The notes beneath the pieces were generated by a model. That model had not been told where the DNA came from, searched no databases, and saw only the letters and a list, made by a program, of their open reading frames with translations. From Nioella sp965215655 (GTDB lineage: Bacteria > Pseudomonadota > Alphaproteobacteria > Rhodobacterales > Rhodobacteraceae), in contig NZ_OZ244111.1 in assembly GCF_965215655.1 (NCBI RefSeq), forward strand, positions 1,116,001 through 1,180,000: 64,000 nt of DNA, read 5' to 3'. The translations under genes were made by a program, and so were the position numbers. Shown piece by piece: positions 1 through 8,856 of the stretch (its first letter is position 1; each line of letters opens with the position of its first letter).

Positions 1-1
1 C

Positions 2-10
2 TGTGGATAA
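2..10 (-). promoter_or_regulatory. single DnaA-box-like 9-mer
   Basis: On the minus strand this reads TTATCCACA, an exact match to the consensus DnaA box. A poorer match (7 of 9) follows at about 14-22. Nothing else in the first 180 bases, which contain no gene I can support, looks like an origin: there is no cluster of boxes and no AT-rich unwinding element. It may be a chance site or the edge of a feature outside the window. Confidence 0.3.
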
Positions 11-180
11 CCCTGTGCATAGTTTGGATTCAGAGCTGGATTCCATGATGATATGCGAGGAAGCTGAAACAATACCTTAACCCCGATTGAGCACGCATTC
101 CCGGACAAGGCGTCAACATGCCCGCCTGACGGGAGCTTGAAACATATGTGCGGGGCTGATAGCTGCGAAATCCGAGACAA

Positions 181-1275
181 TTGATCGGAATTGCGCCCGT
201 GCAACAGCCCCCCAGACTGGCCGTTCAGAACCTGTCCTGTGATTTCGCGGGACGGACGGTCTTGCGGGATGTCTCGCTGCGGGTGGCGCCGGGCGAAGTC
301 ATGTGCCTGCTCGGGCCGTCAGGGTGCGGCAAGACAACAACGCTCCGGGTCATTGCCGGGATCGAAAGGCAAAGCTCCGGCAGCGTTTCCGTCGATGGAC
401 GGGTTCTCGCGGACGGCGCTTTGCACCTACCGCCAGAGGCACGGGGGGTCGGGCTGATCTTTCAGGATTTCGCGCTGTTCCCGCACCTCAGCGTTGCCCA
501 AAACATCGCCTTCGGACTTACCGGCACGAAAACCGACAAGGCCAAACGTGTCGAGGAGCTGCTCGCCCGTGTCGATCTGAAAGGCTATAGTGACAAGGCC
601 CCGCACATGTTGTCGGGCGGCGAACAGCAGCGTGTGGCGCTTGCCCGTGCGCTTGCCCCGCGTCCCGGCGTGATGCTGATGGATGAGCCCTTCTCTGGCC
701 TCGACAACCGCCTGCGCGACGGCATCCGCGATGAAACGCTGGAGCTGCTAAAGGAAGAGGGCACAGCCGTCGTTCTGGTCACCCACGAACCGGAAGAGGC
801 CATGCGGATGGCCGACCAGATCGCGCTGATGCGCGGCGGGCGGATCGTGCAGCAGGGCGCGCCTTACAACATCTATAACGCCCCCTGCGACCGGGATGCG
901 GCGGCGTTTTTCTCCGATATCAACGTGATCACCGGCACGGTTGAAGGCGCGCTGACCGATACTGCCTTTGGCCAGTTCCTCGCCCCCGGACACCCCGACG
1001 GGACGGAGGTCGAGATCATTTTCCGCCCGCAGCACGTGAAAATCGACTTCGACCGGGGCGGACGCGGTCCGAACCCAACCCCCCTGGACGGAGCGCCTGC
1101 GCGCGGCGTGGTCGAACGGGCCCGCTTCATGGGGCATGAGAGCCTGGTGGAATTTCGTATGGATTTCAACAATCAGATCCTCAAGGCGACCGTTCCCGCG
1201 GTCTTCCTGCCCAAGCCCGGAATGGCCCTGTGGCTGACCATCCGGCGTGACCGCTGCTTCGTTTTTTCCAAGTGA
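181..1275 (+). CDS. ABC transporter ATP-binding protein, FbpC/PotA type
   Basis: Cytoplasmic ATPase that would power an importer of the iron(III)/polyamine/sulfate class. Visible are the Walker A GPSGCGKT (about residues 45-52), Q-loop glutamine near 95, signature LSGGEQQR (about 144-151), Walker B VMLMDEP (164-170) and the switch histidine near 202. A C-terminal part (about 240-364) fits the TOBE-like regulatory region of this family. The frame opens with TTG at 181; a GTG at 199 is an equally reasonable start. No permease or binding protein lies next to it within the window, so the substrate cannot be read from context. Iron is the likeliest guess from overall resemblance to FbpC. Confidence 0.85.
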   Translation: MIGIAPVQQPPRLAVQNLSCDFAGRTVLRDVSLRVAPGEVMCLLGPSGCGKTTTLRVIAGIERQSSGSVSVDGRVLADGALHLPPEARGVGLIFQDFALFPHLSVAQNIAFGLTGTKTDKAKRVEELLARVDLKGYSDKAPHMLSGGEQQRVALARALAPRPGVMLMDEPFSGLDNRLRDGIRDETLELLKEEGTAVVLVTHEPEEAMRMADQIALMRGGRIVQQGAPYNIYNAPCDRDAAAFFSDINVITGTVEGALTDTAFGQFLAPGHPDGTEVEIIFRPQHVKIDFDRGGRGPNPTPLDGAPARGVVERARFMGHESLVEFRMDFNNQILKATVPAVFLPKPGMALWLTIRRDRCFVFSK

Positions 1276-1417
1276 AGGGCGGAACAGTCGCATCTTTCGG
1301 CTGTTTTCTGCCTGCATGTGACAGATTGGGGCTTTGATCCGGCCCGCAGAATCCATAGGTATATGCGGTGACACTCACGGAGGCGGGCCAAGACCGCCCC
1401 GGACAAGGGAGACTGAC

Positions 1418-1642
1418 ATGCTCAACAATATTGGCCTGCCGGGCCTTCTGCTGATCGCGGTTGTTGTCCTCGTGCTGTTTGGCCGTGGCAAGATCGCGGG
1501 CCTCATGGGCGAAGTGGGCAAAGGCATCACCGCATTCAAGCGCGGCGTCCGCGACGGCACCGAGGAAATCGAAAACGCGGCCAATGAAGATGGCGAAGCG
1601 GCCCGCGATGTGACCCCAGAACGCGATCGTGAAAACGCCTGA
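1418..1642 (+). CDS. tatA: Sec-independent translocase protein TatA
   Basis: Small 74-residue subunit that forms the variable-size pore of the twin-arginine translocase in the inner membrane. It has a single N-terminal membrane helix (about residues 6-22), the FGRGKI hinge and the amphipathic helix GEVGKGITAFKRGV, then an acidic polar tail, all typical of TatA. The ATG at 1418 follows an AAGGGAG ribosome-binding site at 1405-1411, so the longer upstream frame is not used. It is first in a tatA-tatB-tatC operon with 41 bases to tatB. Confidence 0.95.
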   Translation: MLNNIGLPGLLLIAVVVLVLFGRGKIAGLMGEVGKGITAFKRGVRDGTEEIENAANEDGEAARDVTPERDRENA

Positions 1643-1683
1643 TCCCCTGCATGGGATCGGCACAGTCGGGTTGAGGAACTGCC

Positions 1684-2187
1684 ATGTTTGACATCGGCAT
1701 GTGGGAACTGATGGTCGTGGGCATCGTGGCGTTGATCGTCGTGGGGCCCAAGGACCTGCCCAAGATGTTCAGAACGCTCGGTCAGGTGACCGGGCGTATC
1801 CGGGGCATGGCACGAGAGTTCCAGACCACGATGAACGCAGCGGCCAGCGAAACCGGTCTCGACGAGATGGCCAAGGATCTCAAGAAGGCGACCGACATCA
1901 CCCGCGACCTGCGCAAGGTCACCAGCCCCCGCAAAATGGGGATGGAGGCGGTGAAGAAAGCCGCCGGATCCGCGCTGGATGACGAGGCCGAGGCCGACCG
2001 CCCCCTGACCGAGACCGAGAAACTGGCGCAGCAGCGCCATAAGGAGGCGGAGGCACGCGTTGCCGCCGCGCAGGACCGGGCCGGGGCCCGTGCCAGCGCC
2101 GCCGAGGCCGCTGAGGATGCGGCCGCGATCGCCCAGGATGACCTGCCGCCCCCGGCAGAGCCCCGCACCGGAACCGCCGACACATGA
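1684..2187 (+). CDS. tatB: Sec-independent translocase protein TatB
   Basis: TatB (167 residues) pairs with TatC to bind twin-arginine signal peptides. The N-terminus MFDIGMWELMVVGIVALIVVG is the typical TatB membrane helix, followed by GPKDLPKMFRTLGQ, the hinge and amphipathic helix. A long charged C-terminal region rich in alanine, glutamate and aspartate follows (about residues 95-167). It is longer than TatA, which distinguishes the two. The stop overlaps the tatC start by four bases (ATGA), indicating translational coupling. Confidence 0.95.
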   Translation: MFDIGMWELMVVGIVALIVVGPKDLPKMFRTLGQVTGRIRGMAREFQTTMNAAASETGLDEMAKDLKKATDITRDLRKVTSPRKMGMEAVKKAAGSALDDEAEADRPLTETEKLAQQRHKEAEARVAAAQDRAGARASAAEAAEDAAAIAQDDLPPPAEPRTGTADT

Positions 2188-3098
2188 AAAAAGACGAGAT
2201 CGAAGACAGCTCCGCTCCGCTGATCGAGCATCTGGCAGAGCTTCGGACCCGCCTGATCTGGTCGGTGCTGGCCTTCGTGATCGCCATGGTGGCCTGTTTC
2301 ACCGTGGCGGAGCCGATCCTGGAATTTCTGTTCCAACCGATCCGCACCATCCTGCTGGAGCGGGGTGAGGACCCAAGGCTGATCTTCACGGCCCCGCAGG
2401 AAAAGTTCTTTACCCTGATCCGGGTATCGGTCGTCGTAGGCTTCGGACTGGCCTTCCCGGTCATTGCCTACCAGATGTGGCGTTTCGTGGCGCCGGGGCT
2501 CTACAAGACGGAGAAGAATGCGTTTCTTCCCTTCCTGATCGCCTCACCGTTGCTGTTCCTGGCAGGTGCTGCCTTCGCCCATTTCGTGGTCACACCGCTG
2601 GCCATGCGCTTCTTCATCGGATTTTCCGACGTGATCCCGGCGCTGACCTCGCTGATCACGGGGATGGAATCCGGCGTCGAACCCGGGTCGAACGAAGAAT
2701 TGCAGACCATCTTCCTGGGCTCGGTGAAGGAATCGCTCGACCTGGAGCTGAAGTTCATCTTTGCCTTCGGCATTTGCTTCCAACTGCCAGTGCTGCTGAC
2801 CCTGATGGGCAAGGCCGGGCTGGTCTCGGCCGAAGGGCTTGGAAACGTTCGGAAATACGCGGTTGTGGGCATTCTGGTTCTGGCCGCACTCGTGACGCCG
2901 CCCGATGTGATCACGCAGCTGATCCTGTTTGTCGTTGTCTACGGGCTTTATGAGATCTCAATCCAACTGGTGAAGCTGGTGGAGCGCAAGCGCGAGAAGG
3001 ATCTGCGGGCGGAAGGCCTTTGGGTCGATGATGAGGAGCTTGAGGCGGAGGAAGCGGATGCCGCGTCCGAGGCCGCGTCCGAGGATAACTCCAAATGA
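2184..3098 (+). CDS. tatC: Sec-independent translocase protein TatC
   Basis: Polytopic inner-membrane receptor (304 residues) for twin-arginine signal peptides. The N-terminal SAPLIEHLAELRTRLIWS and the YQMWRFVAPGLYKTEK segment are TatC hallmarks, with six membrane segments expected. Two things differ from the usual form. The second periplasmic loop (about residues 150-185) seems long, and the C-terminus has an acidic tail of roughly 25 residues. It overlaps tatB upstream and the DUF815 ATPase gene downstream by four bases each, so tatABC and that ATPase are probably one transcript. Confidence 0.95.
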   Translation: MKKDEIEDSSAPLIEHLAELRTRLIWSVLAFVIAMVACFTVAEPILEFLFQPIRTILLERGEDPRLIFTAPQEKFFTLIRVSVVVGFGLAFPVIAYQMWRFVAPGLYKTEKNAFLPFLIASPLLFLAGAAFAHFVVTPLAMRFFIGFSDVIPALTSLITGMESGVEPGSNEELQTIFLGSVKESLDLELKFIFAFGICFQLPVLLTLMGKAGLVSAEGLGNVRKYAVVGILVLAALVTPPDVITQLILFVVVYGLYEISIQLVKLVERKREKDLRAEGLWVDDEELEAEEADAASEAASEDNSK

Positions 3099-3937
3099 GC
3101 AATGACGGCGACCTGAAGCGGATCGCCGAGGCGCTGGAACGTCTGCGCCCCGCGCCCGCTGCAGCGCCGGACTGGTCCGCTGCGACCGCCTTTGTCTGGC
3201 ACGCGGACCCGGATCGGCTTGACCCGGTTGAACGGGTCAATCGCGTGGACCTGTCGCTGCTTCTGGGCATAAACCGGGCGCGTGATATCCTGATGGAGAA
3301 CACCCGCCAGTTCGCAGATGGTCTGCCCGCCAACAACGCCCTTCTCTGGGGCTCTCGCGGGATGGGAAAATCCTCTCTCGTCAAGGCGGTGCATGGCGCG
3401 ATTGAAGCGGATTGCCCGGATCTGAAACTGGTCGAGGTGCAGCGTGAAGACCTGCCTTCCATCGGGCGTCTGCTGACCATCCTGCGCAAGGCCCCGGTCC
3501 GGATCATCCTCTTTTGCGATGACCTTAGCTTCAGCCATGATGACCAGCACTATAAGTCGCTCAAGGCGGTGCTGGATGGTGGGGTCGAGGGGCGGCCCGA
3601 CAACGTGATCTTCTACGCCACGTCGAACCGGCGCCACCTGATGCCGCGCGATATGATCGAGAATGAACGCTCCAGCGCCATCAACCCATCCGAGGCGGTG
3701 GAGGAAAAGGTGTCGCTTTCGGACCGTTTCGGGCTCTGGCTCGGCTTCCACCCCTGCGATCAGGATGCCTATCTGGCGATGATCCGGGGCTATTGCGATG
3801 CCTATGGGATCGAGATCGACGATGACACATTGCGCGCAGAGGCCATCGAATGGCAGGCCACGCGCGGCGCGCGGTCGGGCCGGGTGGCGTGGCAGTATGT
3901 CACCGATCTGGCCGGGCGGTACGGCGTCAGGATCTGA
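3095..3937 (+). CDS. DUF815-family AAA+ ATP-binding protein
   Basis: Predicted soluble ATPase of the DUF815 family, function unknown. Walker A is GSRGMGKS (residues 86-93) and Walker B IILFCDD (about 137-143). A sensor-like stretch FYATSNRRHLMPRD follows near residue 170, matching the usual 'ATP-binding protein' annotated in alphaproteobacteria. Length 280 residues is normal. The start ATG overlaps the tatC stop by four bases, so it is translated with tatC, but I know of no established link between this family and Tat export. A convergent terminator follows. Confidence 0.85.
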   Translation: MSNDGDLKRIAEALERLRPAPAAAPDWSAATAFVWHADPDRLDPVERVNRVDLSLLLGINRARDILMENTRQFADGLPANNALLWGSRGMGKSSLVKAVHGAIEADCPDLKLVEVQREDLPSIGRLLTILRKAPVRIILFCDDLSFSHDDQHYKSLKAVLDGGVEGRPDNVIFYATSNRRHLMPRDMIENERSSAINPSEAVEEKVSLSDRFGLWLGFHPCDQDAYLAMIRGYCDAYGIEIDDDTLRAEAIEWQATRGARSGRVAWQYVTDLAGRYGVRI

Positions 3938-3961
3938 CCACAAGATACTGTCTAACAAAAG

Positions 3962-3990
3962 AAAAGGGCGCCTCAGCGGCGCCCGTTTTC
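3962..3990. terminator. bidirectional rho-independent terminator
   Basis: A 7-bp GC-only stem (GGGCGCC at 3966-3972 with GGCGCCC at 3978-3984) with a 5-base loop, flanked by GTTTTC on the right and GAAAA on the left. It sits exactly between two convergent genes and can serve both. Confidence 0.8.
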
Positions 3991-3991
3991 G

Positions 3992-5122
3992 TTACTCGAT
4001 ATAGGGGGTCGGATCGACTGACTCGAAGCCTTGCCGCACCTCGAAATGCAGGAAGGCTGGGTCGCCTTCCCCCACATCCGCAATGGTCTGGCCCCGCGAA
4101 ACCGTGTCGCCCCGCTCCACGCGGATATTGTCGATATTGGCATAGACCGTCAGCAGGTTGCCGGGGTGGCGCAGAACGAGGATCGGCACCTGATCGGTGT
4201 CGCGGGTGATGGCCGCCACTTCACCCGCCGCAGCCGCGCGAACCGGCGTTCCGGCAGAGGCGGACAGGTCGATGCCCTCGTTGCGGGCGCTGTAGGGGCG
4301 CAGGATCTGGCCGGGCACCGGGCGCTGCATCTGCGGTTCCGAATTGGCCGCCGCCGTTTCCTCGGGCGTCGGGGTGGGTTCATCCAATGCCGGGGCCTCG
4401 GGCAGTTCCGCGGTGGAGATCGCCTCCGGCAGCGGCTCTGACGCCGATGGCGGCACCGGCGTGGTGGAATTGCCGGGGCCATTGCCGTCCGGGGAGTTCG
4501 ACGCCTCTTCCAGCACGATCGGGATGATCAGGAACTGACCCTCGCGCACTGTCAGTTCCGGCCCCAGCCCGTTCCAATCCGCAAGCGACCGCACAGACAC
4601 GCCATAAAGCCGCGAGACGGAATAGGCGGTTTCCCCGCGCGCCACGCGGTGGCGGACGGGTTCGGCCCCGCCCTGAACCTGCAGCACGGGCGCAGAAGGT
4701 GCCGCCGGTGCATCCGCATCCGCCCGGTCGATGGCCGCCGAGGCGATGGAGGTGATATCGGTGGTGCTGGCGGACGCCCCCGGCGGGGTGATCCGGCGGG
4801 GCAGGGCCAGAACCTCGCCATCGCGCAGGATGTCGGTCTCGTTGCGGCCATTGAACCGCGCCAGCTCGCCGGCATCCATTCCGATCCGGTTGGCCACGGT
4901 GGTCAGGCTGTCGCCCCGGTTGGCGACGACCACCTGGTAGGTGGGGTAGGTGATCAGCCCGAACTGATCCGGTTCCGGGCGCGCGGCGGTGGCCGCCTCG
5001 CTGGCGGGCGTGGCGGCGTTGATGCCGTTGTTCCGGAAATCGAAATCGAAGCCACCCGGCGTGTTGCAGGCCGCCAGAAGCGGCAGGGTCAGGCCCAGGG
5101 CGAGCATGGGAAATCTGGTCAT
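3992..5122 (-). CDS. nlpD: NlpD-like lipoprotein: two LysM domains and a degenerate LytM/M23 domain
   Basis: Outer-membrane-type lipoprotein (376 residues) of the NlpD/EnvC class, which usually activates peptidoglycan amidases at division. The start chosen at 5122 gives a clean signal peptide ending in LAAC, with the lipidated Cys at residue 19. Two LysM peptidoglycan-binding modules (about 58-110 and 160-205) are followed by a proline/alanine/glutamate linker and a C-terminal M23-like domain (about 285-376). The expected zinc ligands are partly missing: the HxxxD motif reads NEGID and the YxHL segment reads YANI. It is therefore probably non-catalytic. Next to pcm and surE, as in many proteobacteria. 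Confidence 0.88.
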   Translation of the reverse strand: MTRFPMLALGLTLPLLAACNTPGGFDFDFRNNGINAATPASEAATAARPEPDQFGLITYPTYQVVVANRGDSLTTVANRIGMDAGELARFNGRNETDILRDGEVLALPRRITPPGASASTTDITSIASAAIDRADADAPAAPSAPVLQVQGGAEPVRHRVARGETAYSVSRLYGVSVRSLADWNGLGPELTVREGQFLIIPIVLEEASNSPDGNGPGNSTTPVPPSASEPLPEAISTAELPEAPALDEPTPTPEETAAANSEPQMQRPVPGQILRPYSARNEGIDLSASAGTPVRAAAAGEVAAITRDTDQVPILVLRHPGNLLTVYANIDNIRVERGDTVSRGQTIADVGEGDPAFLHFEVRQGFESVDPTPYIE

Positions 5123-5251
5123 CGGCACTGCAACCTCAATTCTGTCTGGTTCAAAAGCCCCTTGGACACGGGGTCTTGCCGCGGCAATGGTCCCGCAGCT
5201 TTTGCAGGGTTTTACACGCGAATCGCCTTGGGTTTCCAGCCCCAAGGCCGT

Positions 5252-5893
5252 TCAGTCCTGCGCCATGCCCTCGATCAGCGGAACGAAGCGCACCGGGCAA
5301 AGCTCGTCGTAATGCAGGCCTTGTGCGGTCTTGGTGACCTTGATCAGGCTTTGCACCGCGTCCGACTGGCCCACGGGCAGCACCATGATGCCGCCCTCCT
5401 TCAGTTGCGCCAGAAGCGGCCCCGGCGGGTCCTCGGCAGCGGCGGTCACGATGATCCGGTCAAATGGCGCCTGTTCCGGCAGGCCGAAACTGCCATCGCC
5501 GGTGATCACGGTGATGTTGTGCAAGCCAAGGGAATGAAACAGTTTTTCCGACTCCCGCGTCAGGCGGCGGTGGCGATCCACCGTGTAGACCCGGCGCGCA
5601 AGGTGGCTAAGGATTGCGGCCTGATAGCCCGACCCGGTGCCGACCTCCAACACCTTGTCGCGCGGTTCGACCTTCAAGGCCTGCGTCATCATCCCGACAA
5701 CCGAGGGCTGGCTGATCGTCTGGCCGGAACTGATCGGAAGGGGCATGTCGTCATAGGCGCGATCTTCGAAATGGCCCTTCACGAAGAGCCCACGATCCAC
5801 CTTCTCCATGGCACCGAGCGTGCGCGAGTCCGTCACACCCTTCTGACGAAGGTGGAACAGGAACTGCATTTTTTGCTCGGCATCCCAGGTCAT
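5252..5893 (-). CDS. pcm: protein-L-isoaspartate O-methyltransferase
   Basis: Cytosolic repair enzyme that methylates L-isoaspartyl residues of aged proteins using S-adenosylmethionine. Seen: PLPISSGQTISQP (about residues 51-63), the substrate-site signature, and the AdoMet-binding VLEVGTGSGY (81-90). Length 213 is typical. Its ATG overlaps the surE stop by four bases (5890-5893), the classic surE-pcm coupling, and the nlpD-like gene follows downstream. Confidence 0.95.
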   Translation of the reverse strand: MTWDAEQKMQFLFHLRQKGVTDSRTLGAMEKVDRGLFVKGHFEDRAYDDMPLPISSGQTISQPSVVGMMTQALKVEPRDKVLEVGTGSGYQAAILSHLARRVYTVDRHRRLTRESEKLFHSLGLHNITVITGDGSFGLPEQAPFDRIIVTAAAEDPPGPLLAQLKEGGIMVLPVGQSDAVQSLIKVTKTAQGLHYDELCPVRFVPLIEGMAQD

Positions 5894-6675
5894 TCGAGCC
5901 GCGCCTTCAGATCGGCCAGCACGTCATGGGCCGTCAGGTCAGCGCGCAGCGGTGTGACCGAGATGAAGCCGTCGAGATTGGCCTGCGCGTCGCTGTCCGG
6001 CGCGGTCGGATTGTGCTGGCTGCCCCCGGTGATCCACAGGAAGCGGCGACCATTGGGGGCGGTATGCGGCTGAGCCGAGAAATGCGTGCCCCGGCGAAAG
6101 CCCTGCCGCACCACGCGGCGGCCCTTGACCTGACTGGCCGGGACGGGCGGGAAATTGACGTTATAGAAGGTGCGGTAATCCTCTTCGTCCCAGTGCCCGT
6201 GATCCAGAAGCGCGCGAATGGTGGCAGCCCCGTGCTGCAACGCCGCCTCGAAAGGGTCATCCAGTTGCAGGTTTTCGGGCCCGAAATACTGCGACAGCGC
6301 GACCGATGGCACGCCTTGCAAGGCCGCCTCCATGGCTGCGCCTATGGTGCCGGAATAGAGCACGTTTTCGGCGGCGTTGTTGCCCCGGTTGACGCCTGAC
6401 AGTACCAGGTCGGGGCGGCTGTCTTTCATCACGTCATGCAGCCCCGCCAGAACGCAATCGGCGGGTGTGCCCTCCGCCGCGTAGCGGTTGGCCCCGAGGC
6501 GGGAAATCATCGTGGGATGCACATAGCTGATGCAATGGCCGACGCCGGATTGTTCGAAGGCGGGGGCGACGGTCCAGACCTCTCCATCCGGGCCCGCGAT
6601 CTCGCGCGCGATGGCCTCCATTACCTTGAGGCCGGGGGCGTTGATGCCGTCGTCATTGGTGATGAGGATGCGCAT
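5890..6675 (-). CDS. surE: 5'/3'-nucleotidase SurE
   Basis: Metal-dependent survival-protein nucleotidase (261 residues). The N-terminus MRILITNDDGINAPGL carries the metal-binding DD pair (residues 8-9), and LSGVNRGNNAAENVLYSGT is the family signature around residues 88-106. The ATG at 6675 starts directly at the conserved sequence; the longer upstream frame adds unrelated residues. It overlaps pcm by four bases. Confidence 0.95.
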   Translation of the reverse strand: MRILITNDDGINAPGLKVMEAIAREIAGPDGEVWTVAPAFEQSGVGHCISYVHPTMISRLGANRYAAEGTPADCVLAGLHDVMKDSRPDLVLSGVNRGNNAAENVLYSGTIGAAMEAALQGVPSVALSQYFGPENLQLDDPFEAALQHGAATIRALLDHGHWDEEDYRTFYNVNFPPVPASQVKGRRVVRQGFRRGTHFSAQPHTAPNGRRFLWITGGSQHNPTAPDSDAQANLDGFISVTPLRADLTAHDVLADLKARLE

Positions 6676-6750
6676 GAAACCGCCTTTGAAATCCTGCCGA
6701 TACGCCCTGTTAGCCGAGGGGGCAGGTCCGGTAAAGGGGCGCAAAGGGGT

Positions 6751-7446
6751 TCAGGCTATCCGGATGCCCCGCAGGGCCTCCCATACCAGCAGAGCCACGC
6801 CTGCGCCGGTGGCCGCCACGAACGCCGTAGAGCCGCCCAGATTGGCAACGATCACGCCGACCAAAGCCCAGATGGCCGCGATCGCATAGGCGGGCTGCGG
6901 CATCACACGTAGCATGGCCAAAGCTGTCAGCAGCGCGCCCGCCAGTCCGATCCAGCTGCCAGCCACGGGGGACAGCGCGGTGTAACCCACAAGCGTGGTC
7001 GTCAGCGCCACCCAGGACGCCGCCGTCAGCCAACCAGCCAGCAGAGCAAGCGGGACGTGCATCCACCAAGTCTCGGGGGTTTTCAGGCCCGCGCGCAAGG
7101 CCATCAGCGACCCTGCCAGCATGATCCAGATGGTGATCGTGGCCATGACGGGAGAGACCTGCGCAATCCCGATCCAGGCTGCGCCAATGGCCTGTGTGAC
7201 GAAAAGCGGCCAGCGCGTCGCGTCCCATCCGGCATCCGTGTCGCGCTTGATTAACCCATAAAAAGCGTTCAGGATCAGGGCGATAAAGATCACCCCCCAG
7301 ATCGAGAACGCATAGCCCGCCGGGGTCAGGGGCAGGTCCTCGACCGGATAGGGGAAAGCCGCCGGATCGAACCCGCCAAAGCCCGAAGACATGGCCGAGC
7401 CTGCCGCGAAGGCCAGCGCGCCGCAGACGACCGCGATGGCCTTCAT
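6751..7446 (-). CDS. TspO/MBR-like polytopic membrane protein
   Basis: Integral membrane protein of 231 residues with about seven hydrophobic stretches. The FSIWGVIFIALILNAFYGL segment and repeated tryptophans recall the longer TspO/MBR (tryptophan-rich sensory protein) relatives, but this is a weak family call made by eye. The start at 7446 (MKAIAVVCGAL) gives a membrane-compatible N-terminus. It lies between serS (31 bases upstream) and surE on the same strand, probably in one operon. No ligand residues can be assigned. Confidence 0.6.
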   Translation of the reverse strand: MKAIAVVCGALAFAAGSAMSSGFGGFDPAAFPYPVEDLPLTPAGYAFSIWGVIFIALILNAFYGLIKRDTDAGWDATRWPLFVTQAIGAAWIGIAQVSPVMATITIWIMLAGSLMALRAGLKTPETWWMHVPLALLAGWLTAASWVALTTTLVGYTALSPVAGSWIGLAGALLTALAMLRVMPQPAYAIAAIWALVGVIVANLGGSTAFVAATGAGVALLVWEALRGIRIA

Positions 7447-7477
7447 CTGTGGCGTGCCGCCGTCGATTGGCGCAGGC

Positions 7478-8770
7478 TCAGACAAGGATGCCGTCCGCCG
7501 CCAGCCGGGTCTTGCCGCCCAGATAGGGATGCAGCGCCTCGGGCAGATCGACCGAGCCATCCGCCTGCTGGCCGTTTTCCAGCACCGCGATCAGGCAGCG
7601 CCCCACGGCCACGCCGGACCCGTTCAGCGTGTGGACGAACTCGGGCTTGCCACCGCCAGCAGGACGGAACCGGGCATTCATCCGCCGCGCTTGGAAGTCG
7701 CCGCAGACGGAACAGGAGCTGATCTCGCGATAGGTGTCCTGGCCGGGCAGCCACACCTCGATGTCATGGGTCCGCCGCGCGCCCGCGCCCATGTCGCCGG
7801 TGCAAAGCACCACGGTGCGGTAGGGAAGTCCCAGTTTTTCAAGGATTCCCTGCGCGCAATCGGTCATCCGGTCCAGTTCCGCGCGGGAATGGTCTGGATG
7901 GGTGATCGACACCATCTCCACCTTCTCGAACTGGTGCTGGCGCAGCATGCCCGAGGTGTCCCGCCCTGCGCTGCCCGCTTCCGAACGGAAGCAGAGCGAA
8001 TGGGCGGTATAGCGGCGGGGCAAGTAGCTTTCCTCGACGATGTGACCGGCGACGATATTGGTCAGCGGCACTTCCGAGGTCGGGATCAGCCACCAGCCTT
8101 CGCGGGTCTGGTAGCTGTCTTCGCCGAATTTCGGCAGCTGACCTGTGCCATACATGGTGTCCGACAGCACCAGAACGGGCGGGTTCACTTCCGTCAAACC
8201 GTTCTCAACTGTATGAATATCCAGCATAAATTGCGCGAGCGCCCGGTGCAGGCGCGCGACGCCGCCCGACAGCATCACGAAGCGGGAGCCGGAGAGTTTC
8301 GCTGCCGTCTCGAAATCCATGCCGTCCTGCGTGGCGGCGAGCTCGTAATGTTCCTTGGGGGCAAAGGCGAAGTCCTTCGGCGTGCCCCAACGATGGATTT
8401 CCACGTTGTCGGCCTCGTCCGATCCGTCCGGCACATCGTCGTGGGGGATGTTCGGCAGCGCCTCCAAAAGCTCTTTCAGGGCCGCGTCCTTGGATTTGGC
8501 ATCCTCCTCCAGTCGCGCGATTTCGTCTTTCTTTTCAGCGACTAAGGCGCGCAGACGCTCGAACTCCGCCTCGTCGCCAGAGGCCTTGGCCTTCCCCACT
8601 TCCTTGGAGGCCGCATTGCGCTCGGCCTGCGCGGATTCCGCCGCAGAAATGCAGGCGCGGCGCTCTTCGTCGAGCGCCAGAATGGCGGGCGATTGCGCGG
8701 GCAGGCCCCGGCGGGCCATGGCGGCATCAAAAGCGTCGGGGTTGTCGCGGATGGCGCGGATATCGTGCAT
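7478..8770 (-). CDS. serS: seryl-tRNA synthetase
   Basis: Class II aminoacyl-tRNA synthetase charging tRNA-Ser, 430 residues. The N-terminal antiparallel coiled-coil arm is seen at about residues 30-110, rich in Glu, Lys and Ala. Motif 2 contains FRSEAGSAGRDTSGMLRQHQ and motif 3 contains GVAVGRCLIAVLENGQ near the C-terminus. Start MHDIRAIRDNPDAFD is typical. The 560 bases upstream are free of genes and full of repeats, so its promoter must lie among them. Confidence 0.97.
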   Translation of the reverse strand: MHDIRAIRDNPDAFDAAMARRGLPAQSPAILALDEERRACISAAESAQAERNAASKEVGKAKASGDEAEFERLRALVAEKKDEIARLEEDAKSKDAALKELLEALPNIPHDDVPDGSDEADNVEIHRWGTPKDFAFAPKEHYELAATQDGMDFETAAKLSGSRFVMLSGGVARLHRALAQFMLDIHTVENGLTEVNPPVLVLSDTMYGTGQLPKFGEDSYQTREGWWLIPTSEVPLTNIVAGHIVEESYLPRRYTAHSLCFRSEAGSAGRDTSGMLRQHQFEKVEMVSITHPDHSRAELDRMTDCAQGILEKLGLPYRTVVLCTGDMGAGARRTHDIEVWLPGQDTYREISSCSVCGDFQARRMNARFRPAGGGKPEFVHTLNGSGVAVGRCLIAVLENGQQADGSVDLPEALHPYLGGKTRLAADGILV

Positions 8771-8856
8771 TTTGGGCCTCTTTCGGCGGGCGTTTCGCAG
8801 GTTCTATGCCCGAAACCGGGGCGGGTTTGAACCCTGAAATGAGGGGGGTGCCCTGC

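Noticed and set aside
2..22. Replication origin at the window start
   Set aside because: Only one exact DnaA box, no cluster and no AT-rich element or dnaA/parAB genes nearby.
4649..6073. 474-residue frame on the + strand
   Set aside because: Runs antisense across the nlpD-like and pcm genes and includes their intergenic region.
8771..8850. T-box or other riboswitch for serS
   Set aside because: No T-box consensus seen, and such leaders are not expected in this group.
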